Shown here: positions 1 through 6,300 of the stretch, piece after piece
Numbering within the stretch: the first letter of the stretch is position 1
How the letters are laid out: every line of letters starts with the position of its first letter
The notes under the pieces: model-generated
Seen by the model: only the letters and a program-made list of their open reading frames with translations
What the model was told of the DNA's origin: nothing
Databases searched by the model: none
Source of the DNA: an uncultured Spirochaetaceae bacterium
Lineage (GTDB): Bacteria > Spirochaetota > Spirochaetia > Treponematales > UBA12059
Assembly (NCBI GenBank): GCA_938004315.1
Contig: CALKWG010000030.1
Span: forward strand, 1 to 8,051
Direction of reading: 5' to 3'
DNA: 8,051 nt
Made by a program: the position numbers and the translations under genes

Positions 1-60
1 GAAGACGGCATACGATTTCGTATTCGTGTACTGGAGTTCAGACGTGTGCTCTTCCTAGCT
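1..60. other. Illumina P7/index adapter remnant (non-genomic contig end)
   Basis: Positions 1-15 match the inside of the Illumina P7 oligo (GAAGACGGCATACGA). Positions 16-25 fall where the index and its flank belong. Positions 26-55 match the TruSeq read-2 primer region (core GAGTTCAGACGTGTGCTC at 34-51), with one extra T at 29. The next bases, 56-60, can be aligned to the adapter tail (CCGATCT read as CCTAGCT, two mismatches), so real genomic sequence probably begins near 61. This is library DNA left at a contig end, not a biological element. The inserted base and mismatches suggest an error-prone read or a poor consensus here. I am confident about the adapter identity and less so about its exact inner boundary. 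Confidence 0.95.
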
Positions 61-1578
61 GATCACGATGAAGGCGCTGCCCAGGACGAAGAGGAAGCCC
101 TGGAACTTGATCTGGTGCTTGGCCCACTTGCCCCAGTCCAGGCGCGCCACGCCGAGCACGCCCATGAGGCAGCCGGAGGTGGGCACGATGAGGTTCGTAA
201 AGCCGTCGCCGAGCTGGAAGGCCAGGATGGATACCTGGCGCGTCACGCCCGCGATGTCGGCGAGCGGGGCCATGATCGGCATGGTCAGAGCCGCCTGGCC
301 CGAGCCGGAGACTACGAAGAAGTTGAAGACCGACTGGAATACGTACATCAGCCAGGCGGAGACGACGCCGGGCAAGCCCGCTATGGCGCCGCCCATGCCG
401 TGCAGGATGGTATTGAGTACGTTGGACGTATCGGGCGAGTCGCCGCCGAGCACCAGGACGATGCCCTTGGCCATGCCCACCACGAGGGCCGCGCCTACGA
501 GGTCCTTGGCGCCCGATCGGAAGGCCTCGGGTATGTCGGCGCCCGTCATGCCGTCTAGCTTGAAGATCGCGCCGATGACGCCGGCGACGATGCCCATGGT
601 GAAGAAGATGGTGGCGATCTCGGGGATGTAGTAGCCGTTGCCCGGGCCGTAGCCGACCACGCCCCAGATAACCCATACGACCGCGGCCAGCACGGTCAAG
701 AGCACCAGGCCGTGCCCGAGGGTAAAGCGTACGGCCTCGTCCTTACGCTCCTTGAAGTCGTCGCGGAAGAAGGCGTCGCTCTCATACGACACCGAGAGGG
801 TCGGGTTCTTCTTGATCTTGCGAGCATAGAGCATGGTGAAGGCGATGCCGGCCGCGGTGAAGACCGCCCACATGGCGATGCGGAAGCCGGCTCCCGAGAG
901 CATGGGGACGCCAGCTATGCCCTGGGCTATGGCGACGGAGAAGGGGTTCATCCAGCTGGTCGCGAAGCCTATCTGCGTGGCGACGTAGGTGATGAAGACG
1001 CCGGTGACGGCGTCGTAGCCCAGGCCGATGACGATGGGGATGATGATCATGGCCAAGGGTATGGCCTCTTCGCCCATGCCGAAGACCGCGCCGCCCAAGG
1101 AGAAGAGCAGGAAGAGGAGCGGCAGGAGCAGGACTTCCTTGCCCTTGGTGCGGCTCGTCAGGGCCAAGATGCCGGTCTCCACCGCCTTGGTCCGCAGGAC
1201 CACCCCGAAGGCGCCGCCGGCTATCAGGATAAAGGCGACCACGCCGACCGCGCTGCCCCACTTGGATCCTGAGACGAGGCCTTCGAAAAGATAGTTCAGG
1301 ACGCCCATGTCGCCGAAGGGCGCGAAGACGGGCAAGGGCTTGGTGTGGGTGGTACCGGCCGCGTCAGGAATGAGCTTGCCGTCTTCCAACACGAAGCTGT
1401 TGGTGTACGAGCCGGGCACGAGTACCGACTTACCGTTGGCCGCCTCCGCCTTGGCGGTAAACATGCCGACCGGCACGATGTAGGTGAGGATCGCCGCGAA
1501 CGCCACCACGAAGAAAATGATGGTGTAGGTGTCGGGCATGCGCCACGCTTTCTTAGCGGGCTTAACTGCGTCGCTCAT
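55..1578 (-). CDS. yfcC: YfcC/DcuC-family membrane carrier, 3' end truncated by adapter
   Basis: Multi-pass inner-membrane carrier of the DcuC/YfcC family (ion transporter superfamily). E. coli YfcC is described as a putative basic amino acid antiporter, while other DcuC relatives carry C4-dicarboxylates, so the substrate here is open. Recalled family signatures are all present: WRMPDTYTIIFFV near residue 12, LGGAVFGMGEEA at 161, TQIGFATSWMNPF at 201, FNFFVVSGSGQAALTMP at 418 and QLGDGFTNLIVPTS at 455. Many hydrophobic segments span the protein. The start at 1578 (MSDAVKPAKK) is chosen because AAGGAG lies 5 nt upstream and the family's usual N-terminus begins there; an in-frame extension to 1722 has no family resemblance. 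The 507-residue frame ends in FIVIS followed by TAG exactly where adapter begins, so the last residue and stop are probably artefacts and a few C-terminal residues are missing. Confidence 0.93.
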   Translation of the reverse strand: MSDAVKPAKKAWRMPDTYTIIFFVVAFAAILTYIVPVGMFTAKAEAANGKSVLVPGSYTNSFVLEDGKLIPDAAGTTHTKPLPVFAPFGDMGVLNYLFEGLVSGSKWGSAVGVVAFILIAGGAFGVVLRTKAVETGILALTSRTKGKEVLLLPLLFLLFSLGGAVFGMGEEAIPLAMIIIPIVIGLGYDAVTGVFITYVATQIGFATSWMNPFSVAIAQGIAGVPMLSGAGFRIAMWAVFTAAGIAFTMLYARKIKKNPTLSVSYESDAFFRDDFKERKDEAVRFTLGHGLVLLTVLAAVVWVIWGVVGYGPGNGYYIPEIATIFFTMGIVAGVIGAIFKLDGMTGADIPEAFRSGAKDLVGAALVVGMAKGIVLVLGGDSPDTSNVLNTILHGMGGAIAGLPGVVSAWLMYVFQSVFNFFVVSGSGQAALTMPIMAPLADIAGVTRQVSILAFQLGDGFTNLIVPTSGCLMGVLGVARLDWGKWAKHQIKFQGFLFVLGSAFIVIS

Positions 1579-1583
1579 AGAAA

Positions 1584-1590
1584 CTCCTTT
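1584..1590 (-). promoter_or_regulatory. Ribosome binding site of the yfcC-type gene
   Basis: On the minus strand AAAGGAG stands 5 nt before the ATG at 1578. It decides the start against the 48-codon in-frame extension, whose ATG at 1722 has no comparable site upstream. Confidence 0.85.
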
Positions 1591-1669
1591 TTGCTGTTCA
1601 TGAGGCTTGAGATGCTTGCGGAGGTACATGCAATTAGCGTGCCATCGAAAGCATCCATAGGCAGGCTTC

Positions 1670-1690
1670 ATACGACGGCGTACGTCATAT
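1670..1690 (-). repeat. Inverted repeat in carrier leader (hairpin or operator)
   Basis: Read on the minus strand the arms are ATATGACG and CGTCGTAT around a 5-nt loop (TACGC). All eight positions can pair in RNA if one U-G wobble is allowed. It lies about 90 nt upstream of the carrier start and downstream of the candidate promoter, so it would be transcribed as part of the leader. It may be an RNA hairpin or a repressor-binding dyad; no known regulator motif is recognised. Confidence 0.5.
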
Positions 1691-1705
1691 CGCTTCATCA
1701 CATCT

Positions 1706-1723
1706 GATGGCGTCGGACGCATC
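1706..1723 (-). repeat. Second inverted repeat in carrier leader
   Basis: The core GCGTCGGACGC (1710-1720) is a perfect 5-bp dyad around a single central base. GAT and ATC flank it and extend the symmetry if one bulged G (1709) is allowed. In RNA an alternative form is a 6-bp stem with one bulge and a 5-nt loop. It lies 15 bp upstream of the first repeat in leader order. Odd-centred dyads like this are typical of DNA-binding sites, but chance in GC-rich DNA is possible. Confidence 0.35.
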
Positions 1724-1749
1724 CGCTTCGCTTTCGTGCAATGCTGAGT

Positions 1750-1778
1750 GATTTAGCTCAATTAAGTCTTTTATTCAA
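1750..1778 (-). promoter_or_regulatory. Candidate sigma70-like promoter for the carrier gene
   Basis: On the minus strand TTGAAT (1778-1773) is followed after 17 bp by TAAATC (1755-1750). The -35 is a good match and the -10 is poor (3 of 6). The surrounding AT-rich stretch supports a promoter somewhere here. It would leave a leader of about 165 nt before the start at 1578, carrying both inverted repeats. Confidence 0.35.
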
Positions 1779-1856
1779 AAAGCCATTTCCGTGTAGTTTC
1801 ATCCTTCTGTATCCCTTTTAAACCTTTTGGCGCTCGCTAGCGTAAGCACATCAGCT

Positions 1857-1885
1857 TTGACAAGATGCCATAGGGGCGACATACT
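1857..1885 (+). promoter_or_regulatory. Sigma70-like promoter of ridA
   Basis: A consensus -35 (TTGACA, 1857-1862), a 17-bp spacer and a -10 of CATACT (1880-1885, 4 of 6) stand upstream of ridA. Transcription would start near 1892 and give a leader of about 30 nt that contains the ribosome binding site. Confidence 0.65.
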
Positions 1886-1908
1886 GCCTTTACCGCGCAG
1901 ACGGCAAT

Positions 1909-1915
1909 AAGGAGG
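1909..1915 (+). promoter_or_regulatory. Ribosome binding site of ridA
   Basis: AAGGAGG, a full anti-16S match, lies 5 nt before the ATG at 1921, predicting strong translation and fixing the start. Confidence 0.88.
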
Positions 1916-1920
1916 ATCAT

Positions 1921-2298
1921 ATGCCTAAGGAAATCATCGCCACCGACAAGGCGCCCGGCGCTATCGGCCCGTACTCACAGGGCGTACGCGCCGGCTCGCT
2001 CTGCTTCTTCTCCGGCCAGCTGGGGCTGGATCCCGCGACCGGCCAGCTGGCCGAGGGCGTCCGGGCCCAGGCCGAGCAGGTCATGAAGAACGTCGAGGCG
2101 CTCTGCAAGGCCGCCGGGGCGAGCCTCGATCAGATCGTCAAGACGACCATATTCCTCAAGGACATGGCGGACTTCGCGGTCGTGAACGAGGTCTACGGCT
2201 CGTACTTCAAGGGCGACAAGCCCGCCCGCTCGACCGTCGCCGTCGCCGGCCTACCTAAAGGCGGCCTGGTCGAGATCGAGTGCATCGTCGCCTTCTAA
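1921..2298 (+). CDS. ridA: RidA family 2-iminobutanoate/2-iminopropanoate deaminase
   Basis: RidA (YjgF/YER057c/UK114 family) proteins are small cytosolic trimers that hydrolyse reactive enamine/imine intermediates such as 2-aminoacrylate, released by PLP enzymes acting on serine, threonine or cysteine, and so protect other PLP enzymes. The 125-residue length is standard. Visible signatures are APGAIGPYSQ at 11-20, FFSGQLGLDP at 29-38, and the C-terminal block PARSTVAVAGLPKGG followed by VEIECIVAF. Arg103 matches the catalytic/substrate-carboxylate arginine and Glu120 the conserved acidic residue of true RidA members, so deaminase activity is likely. The gene has its own promoter and strong ribosome binding site, is divergent from the carrier, and converges on the methionine operon with 11 bp between stops. 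The precise physiological substrate cannot be inferred. Confidence 0.95.
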   Translation: MPKEIIATDKAPGAIGPYSQGVRAGSLCFFSGQLGLDPATGQLAEGVRAQAEQVMKNVEALCKAAGASLDQIVKTTIFLKDMADFAVVNEVYGSYFKGDKPARSTVAVAGLPKGGLVEIECIVAF

Positions 2299-2309
2299 GT
2301 CCCGGCATC

Positions 2310-3389
2310 TTATCGCGCGAAGCCTGGGACGAAGCCTTCGCGCGCGCAGAGCTCGGCCAGGAGCAGGGTGCCGCCGGCGGCGCCCCGCACAGTGTTATGA
2401 GAAAGTAACTCGAACTTCCAACCCAGAATCGGACAGGGCCTGAGCCGCCCCAGGCTCACGCCCATCCCGTTCCCGGCCCCGCGATCCAGTCGGGGCTGGG
2501 GCCGGTCGGGCTCGGGGCGATAGGCCAGCGGGCGCTCGGGCGCGCTCGGCAGGGCGCGTACCGAAGGCGCCCCCCGGAAGCCCTCCCATGCCGCCGTTAT
2601 GTCATCGCGTCCGACGCTTGCCTTTAAGCGCACGGATACGGCCATAAGGTGCCCGTCGCGGACCGCGACGCGATGGCAGCTGGCGCTCAAGGCTAGGTCG
2701 AATTCCCGCACAGCCTCGGCGCCAGGCTGCAAAGCGCCGAGGATCTTCCTAGGCTCGGTCTCGAGCTTCTCCTCCTCGCCGGCGATGTAGGGAACGACGT
2801 TGTCAATGAGGTCGAGCGAGGGGACGCCGGGGTAGCCGGCTCCGCTGGCCGCCTGCATGGTGCTCACGAGGCAAGCTTCGAGGCCGAAGGCGTCGACGAG
2901 GGGCTTCAAGGCCATGACCAGGCCGATGGTCGAGCAGTTCGGGTTGGTCACGATGGCCCCGCGCCCGGCCCGACGGCGAAGGAGCTCGAGGTGCCCCGCG
3001 TTCACCTCGGGCACGACGAGCGGGACTTCGCCCAGCATGCGATGCGCCGAGGCGTTGGAGACGACGAGGGCGCCGGCGGCCGCCCAGGCGGGCTCTATCT
3101 CGCGGGCGACCGGCGCGTCCAAGGCTGAGAAGACTAGGCTCGGTAGCCGGCCGCCCGATAGTAAACCCGCCCCCGCCGGGTCTACGGGCCCTACGGCCAT
3201 AGCGGCCGCCGACGCGGGCATGGGCGCTTCGAGGAGCCAACGGGCCGCCTCGCCGTATGGCCGTCCGGCCGAGCGCTCGCTCGCGCCCAGGTAGGCGGCC
3301 TCGAACCAGGGGTGGCCGTCCAGCGAGGCCACGAGCCTCTGCCCCACGGCGCCGGTCGCGCCGAGCACGGCGACGGGTAGCTTATGCAT
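2310..3389 (-). CDS. asd: Aspartate-semialdehyde dehydrogenase, archaeal/fungal type
   Basis: Catalyses NADPH-dependent reduction of 4-aspartyl phosphate to aspartate 4-semialdehyde, the branch-point precursor of lysine, threonine and methionine. The 359-residue protein opens with the nucleotide-binding loop LGATGAVGQ (9-17), has SNASAHRM at 111 and VVPEVN at 125, and the active-site block TNPNCSTIGLVMA at 148 with catalytic Cys152. The substrate-binding stretch GYPGVPSLDLIDNVVPYI follows at 185, then SCHRVAVRDGH with His239 as the likely acid/base. A C-terminal GWKFELLSHNTVRGAAGG block begins at 323. These blocks resemble the methanogen/fungal branch and not the E. coli type. The start at 3389 follows AAGGAGG by 5 nt; an ATG at 3419 would add ten unrelated residues. 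The start overlaps the metH stop by 8 bp, so it is last in the operon and probably translationally coupled. Confidence 0.94.
   Translation of the reverse strand: MHKLPVAVLGATGAVGQRLVASLDGHPWFEAAYLGASERSAGRPYGEAARWLLEAPMPASAAAMAVGPVDPAGAGLLSGGRLPSLVFSALDAPVAREIEPAWAAAGALVVSNASAHRMLGEVPLVVPEVNAGHLELLRRRAGRGAIVTNPNCSTIGLVMALKPLVDAFGLEACLVSTMQAASGAGYPGVPSLDLIDNVVPYIAGEEEKLETEPRKILGALQPGAEAVREFDLALSASCHRVAVRDGHLMAVSVRLKASVGRDDITAAWEGFRGAPSVRALPSAPERPLAYRPEPDRPQPRLDRGAGNGMGVSLGRLRPCPILGWKFELLSHNTVRGAAGGTLLLAELCAREGFVPGFAR
2314..2344. terminator. Convergent-gene hairpin, possible bidirectional terminator
   Basis: Perfect 9-bp arms CGCGCGAAG (2314-2322) and CTTCGCGCG (2336-2344) flank a 13-nt loop. 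The hairpin begins 15 nt after the ridA stop and lies within the last codons of asd. Neither side carries a U-tract, so it is not a classical intrinsic terminator; it may still stop or protect the 3' ends of both converging transcripts. It could also be a by-product of the coding sequence near GFVPGFAR. Confidence 0.35.
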
Positions 3390-6300
3390 CGCGTCCTCCT
3401 TCGCAGCCGGGCGCCTCAAAGCTTCCCTTCTTCGGCCGCGGGTTAAAGTACTCAGCCTCGTACAAGGGGATGACGAGGGCGCTTACCGAGAACTCCGGTA
3501 CCAGCTGGCCCGATTGAGTCGCCTTCAGCCCTATCTCCCCGGCGCCCAGCGCCGCTAGGAGCTCGGCGTTGCGTTCGACGCCCGGGCAGGCCGGGTAGCC
3601 GAAGGAATAGCGCTTCCCCGAAGAGGCCAGGCCGCGCCGCATCGCCTCGTCGGCCAAGCGCCGATGCATGAGCTCGGCCGCCGCCTCGGCCAGGCCCGCC
3701 AAGACCGCGTGGGTAGCCAGGTAGAGGCCTCCGTCGCCGGTTTCCTTGGCGCGGTGCAGGGCTGCCTCTGCCCAAGCGCCCAAGGTAACGCAGAAAGCCG
3801 GCGCCTGGGATAGAGACAAGTAATAATCGTATAACGACCTTCGCTTGCCGTCCGGCTCGCGCGGAAAGGCGAAGGATACGATCGGGCCTCGGCCGCCTGC
3901 GCCTGTATCGGCGACGCCTGTATCGGCGACGCCTGTATCGGCGACGCCTGTATCGGCGGCACTGCCCGGATAAAACTCTATCGCCTCGCCGGGGGCGGCG
4001 CGCACGGCGAACCATGAGTACGAGGCCTCCGCCCCGGGCTCATAGCCTTCGCTCGCCGCGGAGGCCGCCGCGAGCGACAGGGCCTCGTCGAGGAGCCGCT
4101 CGCCTCGGGCTCGGTCGGCTCGTCCGAAGCGCAGCCGCGCCTCGATAATAGTCGGGCGGTCGAGGAGCGGAACCAGCTCGCCGAGCGTGAAGCGCAGATA
4201 GACGGCGGCGGAATCGCCCACCGGCGGCGCCGTGGGGTCCGTCGGCTGCGCCTCGCCTCGGACCGGCCGATCCGATCCGGCTGCCGCAGGCGATTCGCTC
4301 CCCGCGGAAGGTCGCGGCGGGTCGTCCCGGTCGGGCGCGGCCAGGCTCCCTAATATCTGGAGCGCCTCGAAGGGGTCTTTGCCGTAGCGCACCAAGCCGG
4401 GCCGCAGGGGCTCTAGGCGCTCCGACACGAAGGCCCGGTCGACGGCCGCGCCGCCGCAGAGGAGCGGCGCTTTCGAACCGCGCCGGGTTAAGGCCTCCGC
4501 GACCGCCTCCATCTCGACGAGCGAACGGGTCAGGAGACCCGATACGCCGACGGCGAAGGCGCCGCGCTCGACCGCCGCCTCCGCTATCTCGTCGGCGCCG
4601 CGGTCTATGCCGAGGTCGGCGACTTCGTAACCGCCGGCCTCCAGGACCATGGCCACGAGGTTCTTGCCTATGTCGTGCAGGTCTCCTTTGACCGTCGACA
4701 GGAGTACGAGGCGGCGGGCCTCGACGCCCGGTCCGGCCGACGCCGCCGTCTCGAGGGCGGCGGCGCTCTTAAGCGCGTCGAAGCCGGCGCGGGCGACGTC
4801 GGCCGAGCGTAGCACGAGGGGCAGGGGGAGTTTACCGGCGTCGTAACGTTTTCCCAAGGCGGCCATGGCCAGGGCGATGCGCCTGGCGAGCTCGCTCGGC
4901 TCGATACCGTCGCCGAGCGCCGCCTTAATGGCCGCCAGGGCGGCCGGCGCGTTTCGTTCCGCTATCGCGTCGCCGAGCGACTCGGCCGGCGACGCCGGCC
5001 CCGAGGCAAACGACGAAGCGCCATCCCCTCGGCCCTCCGCGTCGGCCGCCGCGTCGGCCGGCCAGCCGCCCGCCGCCGGGGCGCTCTCCGCCCAGGCTAG
5101 GAGCGCGTCCAGCTCTTGGGCGCTCGGCTCCCCGGGGCCGAAGAACGGCTGGGCGAGGCGGGCGAAGCGTCGCTGCTCCTCGTCGGCCGCTCTCCCGTCG
5201 GGGCCGAGTAGCCCGGCGGCGGCCGGGTCGACGATGGCCGCGCTGAGCCCGGCCTCTAAAGCCCTCTCAAGGAAGGCCGCGGTAAAGCGCGGGCGCATGG
5301 CCTTAGGCAGGCCGAAGGACGAGTTCCCAACGCCTAAGACGCTACCCGCCCCGGGGCAGGCCTCGCCCAGGGCGGCGAGGGCGGCGAAGGTCTCGTAAGC
5401 GCTGCCCGCGCTCGCCGCGCCGCCGGCCGCCGCCGGGAAGGTGCAGAGGTCGAAGAGGAGGTCGGCCGGCTCAAGCCCCGCTTTTAAGGCGAGCTCGTAC
5501 AGCCGCCTCGCGACCTCGAGCTTAGCCTTCGCGTCGCGGGCGGGGCCGTCAGCGTCCAAGGCTAGGCAGACGACGGCGGCCCCGTGGCGCGCCGCGAGCC
5601 GCAAGAGCCGCTCCGCCCGCGATTCGTCTTCAAGGTTGACTGAATTGACCAAGGGCCGGCCGGCCAGTCCCGGCAGGGCGGCCGTAAGCGCCTCGGGGTC
5701 GACGCTGTCCAGCGACAGGGCGGCGGAGGCCAGGGAAGCGGCCGCAGCCGCTATGGCCGGCAGCCATGCCCGCTCCCGCGGGCCGGCGACGTTCAGGTCC
5801 GCGCCGTCGGCGCCGGAGGAGGCGCGCTCGAGCACGAATCGCAAGGCCGCAGCCTGGTCGCCATCGGAAACCAGGCGCTTGAACGCAGCGCTCCCTTGGG
5901 CGTTCGAGCGCTCGTCGATCAGGAAGCGACGCCCGGGTCGGAGCGGCTTGGCCTCGAAGGCGCTGGCCAGGGCGAAGCTTCGACGCCTCGGGCCGCGGCC
6001 GACTTCGCCGTCGGCCAGCTTGCGTGCCAGGGCTTCGATATGGCCCGGATCGGTGCCGCAGCAGCCGCCTACGAAGCTCGGCGTCGCGTCGCCCCAGGCC
6101 GCGGCCGATGCGCTCGCATAGGCCTCCGGCGCGAGCGGCCAGGAGAGCTCGCCGTCCGGCCCGCGGCGCGGAAGGCCGGCGTTGGGCATGAGGGAAAGGC
6201 GGGTCGAGGCGAAGGCGGCGAGGGCGGCATACGCGTCTTTGAGCTCGTCAGGGCCTCCCGAGCAGTTAAGGCCTACGGCTAAGGGCCCGAAGGGCTCGAC

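Larger units (their letters stand above)
1579..1920. other. Divergent intergenic regulatory region
   Basis: This 342-bp stretch separates two divergently transcribed genes and is visibly more AT-rich in its middle (about 1741-1830) than the flanking coding DNA. It holds a good promoter and ribosome binding site for ridA at the right, a weaker candidate promoter for the carrier gene in the middle, and two inverted repeats in the carrier's leader. A short perfect palindrome, CGCTAGCG, lies at 1835-1842, 14 bp upstream of the ridA -35 hexamer, and could be an operator or chance. I see no tRNA, no recognisable riboswitch and no convincing small gene here. Confidence 0.8.

Noticed and set aside
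46..1707. Long open frames on the plus strand opposite the carrier gene
   Set aside because: They are shadows of a GC-rich coding region; the products are Arg/His/Ala-rich with no recognisable motifs or ribosome binding sites.
1579..1722. 48-codon in-frame N-terminal extension of the carrier gene
   Set aside because: No ribosome binding site at 1722, no resemblance to the YfcC N-terminus, and a strong site directly before 1578. The openness is chance within the leader.
3390..3419. Longer asd start at 3419
   Set aside because: The ten added residues lack family similarity, while AAGGAGG stands at ideal distance from the ATG at 3389.
3901..3960. CRISPR-like array
   Set aside because: The repeats are directly adjacent 15-mers without spacers and lie inside a coding sequence.
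3452..4015. Arg-rich alternative-frame protein reading through the 15-bp repeat
   Set aside because: The repeat unit is a multiple of three, so every frame stays open across it. The frame overlaps the conserved metH reactivation domain and has no support of its own.
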